Source: Streptomyces sp. NBC_00654
GTDB taxonomy: Bacteria > Actinomycetota > Actinomycetes > Streptomycetales > Streptomycetaceae
DNA length: 64,000 nucleotides
Assembly: GCF_026341775.1 (NCBI RefSeq)
Contig: NZ_JAPEOB010000001.1
Coordinates: forward strand, 1,860,001-1,924,000
Direction of reading: 5' to 3'
The position numbers were made by a program, and so were the translations under genes. The notes under the pieces are model-generated. The model had not been told where the DNA came from. It made no database searches and saw nothing but the letters and a program-made list of their open reading frames with translations. This document shows, piece after piece, positions 8,918 to 16,905 of the stretch (positions within the stretch are counted from its first letter, which is position 1; every line of letters starts with the position of its first letter).

Positions 8918-9853
8918 TCAAGCCAGCAGGCCGGAGCGCTTCCACAGCCGGCGGCCGACCCCGTTCAGGACGCCGATGTCGTCGAAGAAGTCCGTCAGCC
9001 GCTTCGCGCCCGACTGCATGACCTCCGTGCGGTGGCCGCTCGCCTTCACCTGGGCGACGGCCTCGCGGCGGTCCAGGCCGACGTTGTCGTACACCTGCGG
9101 GTTGATGAAGCAGATGGAGAAGACCCGGGCGGCCTCCCCGCAGCTGACCCGGGTGAGTTCACGCTCCCAGCGCGGGGCCGTCACCATCTGGCGGCGCAGC
9201 TCCTCGCGGGCGTACCGGACGTGCCGGGCCTCCTCGACCACATGGATACGGGTCACCCCGCGCACCAGGGTCTGGACCCGCTCGTCCGGGAAGGTCAGCC
9301 GCTGCATCCAGTCGAGGATCTCCTCGCCGAGCAGGGTGGCGGCGAACGAACCGGGCGTGGTGGACACCGTCTTCAGGACCCGCGCCAGATTGTGGTAGAC
9401 CCGCGGGACCGGGTAGGTGGGCGCGCCGCCCCAGTCGATCATGCGGCCGAACATGATGGAGTGCCGGCACTCGTCCGCGATCTCGGTGAGCGCGTAACGG
9501 ACGTGGTTGCTGGTCACCGGCTTGTCATAGACGTGCCGGACCAGCAGCTGCATGAGGATGATCTCGAACCAGATGCCGAGCGAGGAGAGCGCGGCCGCCT
9601 CGTGCCGGGCCAGGTCCATCCGCTGCTCCTCGGACATCCTGTCCCACAGCGGGGTGTCGTAGAGCGAGACCAGCTCCGGCGGCCAGAACCACTTGCCCTC
9701 CTCGACGGCGGAGTCCCAGTCGAGTTCGGTCTCGGGATCGAAGGAGTGCTTGGCGGAGGATTCGAGCAGCCGCACGGCTATCTGCTCGCGGTCGCGGAGC
9801 GGGCCCAGAGCGTCGCGGAGCACCCGCGCCTCGCGGTCGGTCACGGTCGTCAT
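8918..9853 (-). CDS. AurF-like diiron oxygenase
   Basis: A 311-residue helical-bundle protein with the paired carboxylate/His motifs of the AurF (p-aminobenzoate N-oxygenase) diiron family. ARHEAAALSSL and TEIADECRHSIMFGR supply one E and ExxRH set; LGEEILDW and VEEARHVRYAREEL supply the second. Characterised members oxidise aryl amines to nitroso or nitro compounds using O2, but the substrate here is unknown. The ATG at 9853 has GAGGTG upstream. It is transcribed toward tetR and is divergent from a second, unrelated diiron protein gene at 10067, so two O2-activating di-metal proteins share one promoter region. Length and motifs look intact. Confidence 0.88.
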   Translation of the reverse strand: MTTVTDREARVLRDALGPLRDREQIAVRLLESSAKHSFDPETELDWDSAVEEGKWFWPPELVSLYDTPLWDRMSEEQRMDLARHEAAALSSLGIWFEIILMQLLVRHVYDKPVTSNHVRYALTEIADECRHSIMFGRMIDWGGAPTYPVPRVYHNLARVLKTVSTTPGSFAATLLGEEILDWMQRLTFPDERVQTLVRGVTRIHVVEEARHVRYAREELRRQMVTAPRWERELTRVSCGEAARVFSICFINPQVYDNVGLDRREAVAQVKASGHRTEVMQSGAKRLTDFFDDIGVLNGVGRRLWKRSGLLA

Positions 9854-10066
9854 GGCGGGGGCACCTCACAGATGGGTTACCGGCGGTCACTTCTTATGAG
9901 ACTGCCTGTCAGCAAGGCAGTCAATCCCTTGTGCGCGACTTGTTGACCCGGCGTCTACCAACGTGTGAACCTGCCGGGGGAACAGTCGGTGAACGTACCC
10001 CCGGGGTAGTCAACTGACGCCGGAGCCACGGAACTTATCGAGTCAAGCGAGGCGAAGGAGCCGTCC
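9854..10066. promoter_or_regulatory. Divergent promoter region with inverted repeat
   Basis: These 213 bases between the two divergent diiron-protein genes are less GC-rich than their surroundings. At 9900-9922 is an inverted repeat with 7-bp arms, GACTGCC and GGCAGTC, around a 9-base centre (TGTCAGCAA). It is a plausible operator for the nearby TetR regulator. A GAAGGAG ribosome site precedes the GTG at 10067. No clear -35/-10 pair can be assigned. Confidence 0.5.
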
Positions 10067-11191
10067 GTGTCGACACACGACCTCTACACCACCGCCCCCG
10101 AAGAGCCGCTGTGGCAGGTCCCCGCCGCGGGGGCCGCCCGGTTCAGCTGGGACTACGACGACGGCCGTGAGCGCCTTCTCGCCCTCTACCAGAAGGGCAA
10201 GGACAAGCAGTGGGACGGCAACAAGCGGATCGACTGGTCCCAGGAGGTCGATCCCGCCGATCCGCTGGGCACCCCGGACGAGGCCCTCACGCTGTACGGC
10301 ACCCCGCACTGGGCGAAGATGACCGACCGGGACCGCGGTGAGCTGCGCAAGCACTACACCTCCTGGCAGTTCAGCCAGTTCCTGCACGGCGAGCAGGGCG
10401 CGATGATCTGCGCGGCGCGGATCGTGGAGTCCGTGCCCGACCTGGACGCCAAGTTCTACTCCGCCACCCAGACCATGGACGAGGCCCGGCACGCGGAGAT
10501 ATACGGCCGGTTCCTGCACGAGAAGATCGGGATGCTCTACCCGGTCAACAACAGCCTCCAGGGCCTCCTCGGCGACACCCTGCGCGACTCCCGCTGGGAC
10601 ATGCCCTATCTCGGCATGCAGGTCCTCATAGAGGGGCTGGCCCTCGCCGCGTTCGGGATGATCCGCGACACCACGACCAAGCCGCTGCCCAAGCAGATCC
10701 TCGCGTACGTCATGCAGGACGAGGCCCGGCACGTCGCGTTCGGGCGGATGGCGCTGCGCGACTACTACAAGCAGCTGAGCGACGCCGAACTGCGCGAGCG
10801 CGAGGACTTCGTCATCGAGGGCTGCTACCTGATGCGCGACCGGCTCAGCGGTGTCGAGGTCCTGGAGAACTTCGGCATAGGCACGCAGGAGGCCAAGGAG
10901 CTGTCCGAACACTCCGAGTACCTCCAGCTCTTCCGCAAGCTGCTGTTCAGCCGGATAGTGCCGTGCGTCAAGGACATCGGGCTGTGGGGCCCCAGGCTCC
11001 AGAAGGCGTACGTCGACATGGGCGTCCTCGAACTCGGCGACTCCAGCCTGGATCTCCTCATGGCCCAGGACGAGGAGATCGCCGAACAGCTGGACCGGGA
11101 CCGCTTCGCGGTGGAGGAGCGGGCCAGGGTCGCCGAGGTCGCGGACGCGATAGCGCAGGGCGGCGTCCTGTCAGGAGCCTCCGGCGACTGA
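10067..11191 (+). CDS. Ferritin-like diiron protein
   Basis: A 374-residue ferritin-like protein. The start is GTG at 10067 with GAAGGAG six bases upstream. Four metal-ligand motifs are visible in order: LHGEQGAM, DEARHAEIYGRF, IEGLALAAFG and DEARHVAFGRM. This ExxH-type pattern in a four-helix bundle is typical of diiron oxidases and of ribonucleotide-reductase-R2-like proteins. The radical-bearing surroundings of R2 are not evident, so I call it only a ferritin-like diiron protein of unknown substrate. It is divergent from the AurF-like gene and may act in the same pathway under the TetR regulator. The C-terminal 60 residues are charged and probably a peripheral helix. Confidence 0.85.
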   Translation: MSTHDLYTTAPEEPLWQVPAAGAARFSWDYDDGRERLLALYQKGKDKQWDGNKRIDWSQEVDPADPLGTPDEALTLYGTPHWAKMTDRDRGELRKHYTSWQFSQFLHGEQGAMICAARIVESVPDLDAKFYSATQTMDEARHAEIYGRFLHEKIGMLYPVNNSLQGLLGDTLRDSRWDMPYLGMQVLIEGLALAAFGMIRDTTTKPLPKQILAYVMQDEARHVAFGRMALRDYYKQLSDAELREREDFVIEGCYLMRDRLSGVEVLENFGIGTQEAKELSEHSEYLQLFRKLLFSRIVPCVKDIGLWGPRLQKAYVDMGVLELGDSSLDLLMAQDEEIAEQLDRDRFAVEERARVAEVADAIAQGGVLSGASGD

Positions 11192-11418
11192 GCCGGTGAA
11201 CGCGGCCACCTCCACCGTCCGCCCCGGCGACGGCGCCGGGTGGCCGCTACGGACTCGGCGGACTCGGAGGCGACGGCGGGGGCGCGGGCTGTGCGGTCGC
11301 GGGCTGTGCGGGGTCGCGGATCCGGACAGCGCCGGTGTGCCTTCCGGGTTCTCCCGCAGGGATTCCCGGCCCGTTCGTCGGCCGGTTGCTCCACCGCTTC
11401 GTCCGCCGGTTGCTCTCG

Positions 11419-11479
11419 ACCTGATACCGATCAGGTACCTGTCGAAATTCCGTTCGCAAACGTGACGTAACTTGAACGC
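11419..11479 (+). promoter_or_regulatory. Leaderless promoter with upstream palindrome
   Basis: TAACTT at 11468-11473 lies six bases before the ATG at 11480. That is the TANNNT-N6-ATG arrangement of leaderless Streptomyces mRNAs, and no Shine-Dalgarno sequence is present. Upstream, ACCTGAT-ACCG-ATCAGGT (11419-11436) is an inverted repeat with 7-bp arms in a position suitable for an operator. The rest of the gap from 11192 is GC-rich with no gene seen. Confidence 0.55.
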
Positions 11480-12373
11480 ATGACCACGCCGCCTCAGCCG
11501 CCGCAGGGCCCGTACGGGCCGCCCCAGCCTCAGCAGAATCCGTACGGCCAGCCGGCCGCCCCCGGGCCCTACCCGCAACAGCAGCAGCCCTACGGCTACC
11601 CGCAGGCGCCCCCGCCCCAGCCCCAGCAGGGCGGTTGGGGCCAGCCGGGCATACCCGGCGGCCAGCCCCAGATGCCCGGTCAGCCCCCGGTGCCCGGCCA
11701 GCCCCAGATGGGCGGATGGCCGCCGCAGGGCCCGCAGCCGCCGCGCAGGAAGCGCACGGGTCTGATCGTGGGGATCGTGGCCGGTGCGGTCGTGGCCGCC
11801 GGCGGGGTCGCCTTCGGCGTCTCCCAGCTGGCCGACAAGGGCGCCGACGCCGTGTTCCCGGAGGCCGAGTACCGGCTCGTCGTGTCCAAGAAGCTGCTGG
11901 ACGAGGAATTCACCCTGGCCAACGACATGTCGAAGACCGAGGGCAAGGAGATCGAGGACACGCCCGACCCCAGCGTCCGGGACGGCAAGGCGGTCATCGC
12001 GCAGTACACCGCCGACGGCGGCAGCGCCCTCGTGCTCTCCGGGATGTACGGGCGGCTCGCCAGCCCCGACTTCATGCGCGGCAAGATCATGGAGGGAGCG
12101 GCGGAGGCGGACGGCGCGACGCTCGTCGTACCCGCGAAGAAGGTCACCCCCGAGGGGTACGACACCACGATCGAGTGCCAGGTCGTGCAGTCGAAGGAGA
12201 GCGGCGGCATCGCCAACATCCCGATGTGCGCCTGGGGCGACGACAACACCGCGGCGATGGTCGCGGTGATCCGGCCCGAGAACGTGCTGAAGGACGCCAA
12301 GTCCATCGACCTGGAGCAGGCCGCCGAGGAGACCGCCAAGGTCCGCGACGAGACGCGCAAGCCGCTCGGCTGA
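11480..12373 (+). CDS. Proline/glutamine-rich single-pass membrane protein of unknown function
   Basis: A 297-residue protein. The first 85 residues are a cytoplasmic Pro/Gln/Gly-rich tail with repeated QPQ, NPYGQP and PGQP motifs. A basic stop (RRKRTG) and one membrane helix follow (LIVGIVAGAVVAAGGVAFGV, about residues 95-115). The remaining 180 residues are extracytoplasmic, with two Cys (IECQVV and PMCAWG) that may pair. The layout is common in Streptomyces envelope proteins of unknown role. The leaderless start fits the promoter at 11468. The gene is convergent with an amidase gene and the two share a terminator. Confidence 0.8.
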   Translation: MTTPPQPPQGPYGPPQPQQNPYGQPAAPGPYPQQQQPYGYPQAPPPQPQQGGWGQPGIPGGQPQMPGQPPVPGQPQMGGWPPQGPQPPRRKRTGLIVGIVAGAVVAAGGVAFGVSQLADKGADAVFPEAEYRLVVSKKLLDEEFTLANDMSKTEGKEIEDTPDPSVRDGKAVIAQYTADGGSALVLSGMYGRLASPDFMRGKIMEGAAEADGATLVVPAKKVTPEGYDTTIECQVVQSKESGGIANIPMCAWGDDNTAAMVAVIRPENVLKDAKSIDLEQAAEETAKVRDETRKPLG

Positions 12374-12413
12374 TCAGGGGCCTGCGGCGGGTGCCCCGGG
12401 CCCGTCGGTCCGC

Positions 12414-12447
12414 GGCCTGCGGCCGGGCGCGGGGACGGCCGCAGGCC
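12414..12447. terminator. Bidirectional terminator between convergent genes
   Basis: A perfect 12-bp stem, GGCCTGCGGCCG with CGGCCGCAGGCC and a 10-base loop, lies between the membrane-protein gene and the amidase gene, which converge here. Confidence 0.7.
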
Positions 12448-12459
12448 TCTTCCTCCGGC

Positions 12460-13581
12460 TCATGGCCGCAGGGGAGGAAGGACGACCTCCATCGCGCGGG
12501 CCGCGCCCAGCAGTTCCGTGTCCGCTCCCCGGTCCGCCACCAGTTGGAGTCCCACCGGGCAGCCGTCCGGGGTGAATCCGGCGGGCAGGCTCGCCGCCGG
12601 ATGGCCGCTCAGATTGAACGCCCAGGTCAGCGCCGTGGAGTAGAGGTCGCCCGGCCCCTCGTGCCCGTGCGGCCGGTTCGGGGTGGCCGGGGTCAGCAGC
12701 AATGGCGTACGGGCGAGGAGCACGGCCAGTCTGCGGTCGTTCTCGCGCCGGACGGCCAGGGCGTCCGCCGCGGCGCGGAGATCCGCCGGGCCCCGCGCCG
12801 CACCGGTCGCTCCGCCCCGTATCGCGATCCACGCCGAAGCCGGGTCGAGCAGGGCGCAGCCACCGTCCAGCAGCCGCACCACTCCGGCGGAGACGAGCCG
12901 GTCCACCGCACCCCGGACGACCTCCGCGACCTCCGGGTCCACGTCCGCGTACCCGAGATCGGGGCTGTAGACGGCGGTCAGCGGCAGCTCGGGGGGCGCG
13001 GGGGGCGTGGGCGCCGCGGGCCGCGCGCCGTCGTCGAGCACATGGCGCAGATACCGTTCCGCCCCGGCCGCCGACCGGGCGAGCACCCCCGCCGCCGCCA
13101 GTCCGGAACGGTCGGGCGAGGGGAGCAGCCCGTTCGTCGTCTTCAGCCCGAAGACCCCGCACCAGGCCGCCGGGATGCGCACCGACCCCGCCCCGTCGCT
13201 GCCCGTCGCCAGCTCCACCAGGTCCGCCGCGACCGCGACCGCCGAACCGGCCGAGGATCCGCCCGGGGTGCGGTCGGCCCGCCACGGGTTGACCGTGCGT
13301 CCGTACCGGCCCTGCCCCCAGGTCCGCCAGACCGTGCCGGGGCCCGGCACGGAGGTCGAGCCGACCGGGACACCGCCCGCCGCGATCAGCCGGCGGGCCG
13401 CGTACGAGCGGAGACCGGCCGGCCCCTTCACCGCGAACGGCAGCCCGGCCAGGGGGAGCCGGCGGGCCTCCGGTTCGCGGGCGAGCGCCTCCTCGTGCCA
13501 GACCTCGGTGAACGCGCACAGGCGGGGGTCCAGCCGGTCGATCCGCTCCAGCGCCCGCGCCACCGCCGATACATGAGTCAT
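12460..13581 (-). CDS. Amidase-signature-family hydrolase
   Basis: A 373-residue amidase-signature enzyme. The Ser-cisSer-Lys triad is complete: Lys52 in FAVKGPAG, the cis-Ser in [10 protein letters not shown] (about 109-110), and nucleophile Ser133 in [18 protein letters not shown]. It is shorter than GatA (about 480 residues), lacks other Gat genes nearby, and so is probably a catabolic or specialised amidase rather than part of tRNA-Gln amidation. The ATG is at 13581. The substrate cannot be deduced. It is a single gene, convergent on its 3' side with the proline-rich membrane-protein gene. Confidence 0.9.
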   Translation of the reverse strand: MTHVSAVARALERIDRLDPRLCAFTEVWHEEALAREPEARRLPLAGLPFAVKGPAGLRSYAARRLIAAGGVPVGSTSVPGPGTVWRTWGQGRYGRTVNPWRADRTPGGSSAGSAVAVAADLVELATGSDGAGSVRIPAAWCGVFGLKTTNGLLPSPDRSGLAAAGVLARSAAGAERYLRHVLDDGARPAAPTPPAPPELPLTAVYSPDLGYADVDPEVAEVVRGAVDRLVSAGVVRLLDGGCALLDPASAWIAIRGGATGAARGPADLRAAADALAVRRENDRRLAVLLARTPLLLTPATPNRPHGHEGPGDLYSTALTWAFNLSGHPAASLPAGFTPDGCPVGLQLVADRGADTELLGAARAMEVVLPPLRP

Positions 13582-13693
13582 GGGGCGAGTGTCCCGGGCC
13601 GCCCGTCCGGCCGTCGAGCGCCTTTCGCCCCGGCCGGGCGACCGGCACGGATCGCCCCGCCGGGCCCGCCCGGATCACGGAGCCGCCCGCCCC

Positions 13694-15151
13694 TCACCCG
13701 TCGAGTGCCGCCTCCATCACGGCCCGTGCGATGGGCGCGGCGCTGCCGCCGCCGCTGATGTCCGCCCGGTCGGCGGAGGCGTCCTCGACGACCACCGCGA
13801 CCGCGACCGCCGGACGTCCCGAGTCCGGAGCCTGCGCCCAGGAGATGAACCAGGCGTACGGCGTACCGGAGTTGTCGATGCCGTGCTGCGCGGTGCCGGT
13901 CTTGCCGCCGACCCGTACCCCGTCGATCGCCGCGTTCGAGCCGGTGCCGTTCTCCACCACGTCGACCATCATCCGCTGGAGCTGCACGGCCGTCGACGGG
14001 TTCATGGCCTGGTGGTACGAGCGTGAGCCCTGCTGCCGGACGGTGTCGCCGTCATGGGTGGTCGTACGGTCCACGAGATGCGGGTACCTCAGGTCGCCGC
14101 CGTTCGCCACGGCGGAGGCGACCATCGCCATCTGGAGCGGGGTCGCGGTCGTGTCGAACTGCCCGATCGAGGACAGCGCCAGCTGGTCGTCGCTCATGTC
14201 CGTGTCGAAGTTGCTCTTCGCGACCCCGGACGGGATCCGCAGGCCGTCGTCATTGAAGCCGAACCTGCCCACCGCCTCCAGCATCCCGTCGAGCCCCACT
14301 TCGACCCCCAGGTGTGCCATGACGGTGTTGCAGGAGACCCGGATCGCCTCGGCCAGCGACGCCTCGGCGCAGCCGCGCGCCTCGTCGGGCAGGGTGGTCG
14401 TGGTGCCGGGCAGGACGTACGGCGAGGGGGTGTCGGTGGCGGCGTCCGGGTCGGTCACCACCCGGGCGTCCAGCGCCGCCGCGGCCGTCACGATCTTGAA
14501 CGTGGAGCCCGGCGGATAGGTCTGCCGGATGGCCCGGTTGAGCATCGGCCGGCTCTTGGCGGCGTTCAGCCGCGCCCAGGCGTCGGTCACCTCGGCCCCG
14601 GTGCCCGACAGCCGCTCGGGGTCGTACGAAGGCGTCGAGACCAGCGCCAGGATGCGGCCGGTCGAGGGCTCGACGGCGGCGACGGCGCCCCGCCGGCCGC
14701 TCAGCCCCTCGTACGCGGCGCGTTGTATCGAGTCCTTGATGGTGGTGACGACATCGCCGCCCGGCTGCCGGCTGCGGGTGATCTCGTTCCACAGGGGGAG
14801 CGGGGCGAGCAGCGAGTCGGTGCCGGACAGAATGCCGTCCTCGGCGTTCTCCAGGAGGGTGGTGCCGTACGTCTGCGAGGCGTAGCCGGTGACCGGTGCG
14901 TACAGGGGGCCGTGCAGGTAGGTGCGTTCGTACGCGAGCTGTTCGCCGGTGTCCTCGGAGCCGGTGACGGCCCGCGCGCCGACCAGGATGTTGCCGCGCG
15001 GCTGGTCGTAACGGTCGATGGTGGTGCGGCGGTTGGCGGGGTTGTCGTTCAGCTCGTCGGCCTCGAAGACCTGGACCCGGGCGGCGTTCAGCAGGAGCGC
15101 CACGAGCAGCAGCAGACAGAAGGCGGCGGCCCGCCGGATGTAGCGGATCAC
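13694..15151 (-). CDS. Penicillin-binding protein 2-type transpeptidase
   Basis: A 485-residue class B penicillin-binding protein. The GTG start at 15151 overlaps the stop of the upstream SEDS gene by four bases (GTGA), so the two are coupled. An N-terminal membrane anchor (AAFCLLLLVALLLNAARV) is followed by a dimerisation region and the transpeptidase domain. Active-site motifs are SxxK in YPPGSTFKIV, SxN in RVSCNTVM and KTG in GGKTGTAQHG. It cross-links peptidoglycan, with the RodA-type partner as the glycan polymerase. Shared frame with the upstream region makes a much longer open frame, but the motifs begin here. Streptomyces have several such PBP/SEDS pairs; which one this represents is not decided here. 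Confidence 0.92.
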   Translation of the reverse strand: MIRYIRRAAAFCLLLLVALLLNAARVQVFEADELNDNPANRRTTIDRYDQPRGNILVGARAVTGSEDTGEQLAYERTYLHGPLYAPVTGYASQTYGTTLLENAEDGILSGTDSLLAPLPLWNEITRSRQPGGDVVTTIKDSIQRAAYEGLSGRRGAVAAVEPSTGRILALVSTPSYDPERLSGTGAEVTDAWARLNAAKSRPMLNRAIRQTYPPGSTFKIVTAAAALDARVVTDPDAATDTPSPYVLPGTTTTLPDEARGCAEASLAEAIRVSCNTVMAHLGVEVGLDGMLEAVGRFGFNDDGLRIPSGVAKSNFDTDMSDDQLALSSIGQFDTTATPLQMAMVASAVANGGDLRYPHLVDRTTTHDGDTVRQQGSRSYHQAMNPSTAVQLQRMMVDVVENGTGSNAAIDGVRVGGKTGTAQHGIDNSGTPYAWFISWAQAPDSGRPAVAVAVVVEDASADRADISGGGSAAPIARAVMEAALDG

Positions 15152-16527
15152 CGTTCGTCCTCCAGGATCGGGGCGATGACTCCGGTCTCGACCTGACCGG
15201 GGCGGGGTCTGCGGGCCAGGTCGCTGACCCGGATCAGCAGCGCGACGATGATCCAGTTGGTGACGACGGACGAACCGCCCTGGGCCAGGAACGGCATGGC
15301 CATGCCGGTCAGCGGGATCAGCCCCATCACCCCGCCCGCGATCACGAAGACCTGAAGGGCGAGGATCGAGGCGAGCCCGATGGAGAGCAGCCGCCCGAAC
15401 GGGTCGCGCAGCGCGAGTCCGGCCCGGTAGCCCCGGGCGACGAGCAGGGCGTACAGCAGGAAGACGGCGGTCAGCCCGGTCAGGCCCAGTTCCTCGCCCG
15501 CGGTGGCCAGGATGAAGTCGGACTTGGCGGCGAAGCCGATCAGGATGGAGTGGCCGAGCCCCAGTCCGGTACCGAGCATGCCGCCCGCCGCGAAGGCGAA
15601 CAGCGACTGGGCGAGCTGGTTGGGCCCCTGGCCGGCGTCGATCGAGGCGAACGGGTCGAGCCAGTCCTGCACCCGGCTGTGCACATGCGGTTCGAAGGAG
15701 CCGACGACGAAGGCGCCGACCGCGGCGAGCAGCAGTCCGACGGCGATCCAGCCGGTCCGGCCGGTCGCCACGTACAGCATGATGACGAACAGTCCGAAGA
15801 AGAGGAGTGAGGTGCCGAGGTCGCGCTCCAGCACCAGGACCCCGACGCTGAGCAGCCAGATCGCCACGATGGGGCCGAGCACCCGGCCGGTGGGCAGCTG
15901 GAGCTTCCAGATCCTGCGGCCGGTGTACGCCAGCGCGTTGCGGTTGGCGGCGAGGTAGGCGGCGAAGAACACCGCGAGCAGGATCTTGGCGAACTCGCCC
16001 GGCTGGAAGGAGAGTCCGCCGATCCTGATCCAGATTTTGGCCCCGTTCACGGCGGGGAAGAAGATCGGCACGATCATCAGCACCAGTGCGGTGGCGACCG
16101 AGAGGTACGCGTAGCGCTGGAGCACCCGGTGGTCGCGCAGGAGGACCACGACGGCGATGAACAGCGCGACCCCGAGCGTGGACCAGATCAGCTGCGTCGG
16201 CGCCGCCTGGTCCCTGGGGGTCTCCAGGTCGAGCCGGTAGATCAGCACCAGGCCCAGACCGTTGAGCAGGACGGCGATCGGCAGCACCAGCGGATCGGCG
16301 TACGGGGCACGTAAACGGACCGCGAGATGGGCCAGCAGCGCGAGCAGACCGAGCCCGGCGCCGTACCCGGCGACATCGGGGGGTACCGCGCCGTTCCTGG
16401 CGAGGCCCACGGCGGCGTAGCCGAAGACGGAGATGAGGACGGCCCCGACGAGGAGCGAGAGCTCCACCCCGCGCCGCTTGGGCAGGCGTAGTTCGGGCGG
16501 GGGAGCGTCCGCCGTCGTTGCGGTCAT
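15148..16527 (-). CDS. FtsW/RodA/SpoVE-family (SEDS) peptidoglycan polymerase
   Basis: A 459-residue polytopic membrane protein of the SEDS family, which polymerises lipid II into glycan strands together with a class B PBP. About ten to twelve hydrophobic segments are visible. Family landmarks are GGLSFQPGEFAKILLAVFFA, LERDLGTSLLFFGLF and the C-terminal GMAMPFLAQGGSSVVTNW. The start is the ATG at 16527; a TTG nine bases upstream lacks any ribosome site. The ATG is seven bases after TACGTT, so the transcript is likely leaderless. The gene is coupled to the PBP gene that follows. Confidence 0.93.
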   Translation of the reverse strand: MTATTADAPPPELRLPKRRGVELSLLVGAVLISVFGYAAVGLARNGAVPPDVAGYGAGLGLLALLAHLAVRLRAPYADPLVLPIAVLLNGLGLVLIYRLDLETPRDQAAPTQLIWSTLGVALFIAVVVLLRDHRVLQRYAYLSVATALVLMIVPIFFPAVNGAKIWIRIGGLSFQPGEFAKILLAVFFAAYLAANRNALAYTGRRIWKLQLPTGRVLGPIVAIWLLSVGVLVLERDLGTSLLFFGLFVIMLYVATGRTGWIAVGLLLAAVGAFVVGSFEPHVHSRVQDWLDPFASIDAGQGPNQLAQSLFAFAAGGMLGTGLGLGHSILIGFAAKSDFILATAGEELGLTGLTAVFLLYALLVARGYRAGLALRDPFGRLLSIGLASILALQVFVIAGGVMGLIPLTGMAMPFLAQGGSSVVTNWIIVALLIRVSDLARRPRPGQVETGVIAPILEDER

Positions 16528-16540
16528 GCCACGCAACGTA
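16528..16540 (-). promoter_or_regulatory. Leaderless promoter of the SEDS/PBP operon
   Basis: On the minus strand, TACGTT (16535-16540) is followed by seven bases and then the ATG, matching TANNNT-N7-ATG. No Shine-Dalgarno sequence is present. The gap from 16541 to 16705 is a G-rich stretch without a recognisable gene. Confidence 0.55.
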
Positions 16541-16705
16541 GCAAGAGGTGTGCGGTATTTCCCTTATGTGGTGAACTTCGCGGACGCGGCCCGGGGGAGC
16601 GGAGGGAGCACGGAGGGAGCGCGGGGGAAGGGGCCCGGGGCAGGGGGGAAGGTTGAGGCCGGGGTGCGCGGTGGGAGCGGCGGGTGCGGGGCCGGGCTGT
16701 GTCGC

Positions 16706-16905
16706 CCCAGGGTGTGTGTCGAAAGTCCCGCCTGGCTCGCGACGCCCGGCACGCACGCTCGCCGCGTTGTCGGCGTTGTCCGCGTTGTCGGAGTGTTCTC
16801 GTACGTCCAGTACGAGGACACTCCTCCGCCTTGCGATCGCACGCACCGGACGCCGTGAGCCCCGCCCTTCGGGCGGACGGCGCTACTTTCGACACACGCC
16901 CTAGG
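16706..16905. mobile_element. Candidate 200-bp MITE-like element with 21-bp terminal inverted repeats
   Basis: The ends, starting CCCAGGGTGTGTGTCGAAAG on the left and (reverse complement) CCTAGGGCGTGTGTCGAAAG on the right, are 21-base inverted repeats (16706-16726 and 16885-16905) with two mismatches. Inside are three 9-bp direct repeats of the CGTTGTCGG type near 16764-16792. There is also a hairpin of 15-base arms with one mismatch around GTCCA (16790-16824). No transposase gene is present. The right end supplies the TAG stop codon (16901-16903) of the neighbouring kinase gene. Target duplications are not obvious. That it is a mobile or once-mobile repeat family is inference. Confidence 0.55.

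Noticed and set aside
12460..13581. GatA subunit of the tRNA-Gln amidotransferase
   Set aside because: Too short, no gatB or gatC nearby, and the regions outside the amidase signature do not resemble GatA.
13694..16846. Single fused gene covering the PBP and upstream sequence
   Set aside because: The part before 15151 is antisense or out-of-frame relative to the SEDS gene. PBP features begin with the GTG at 15151, which overlaps the SEDS stop.
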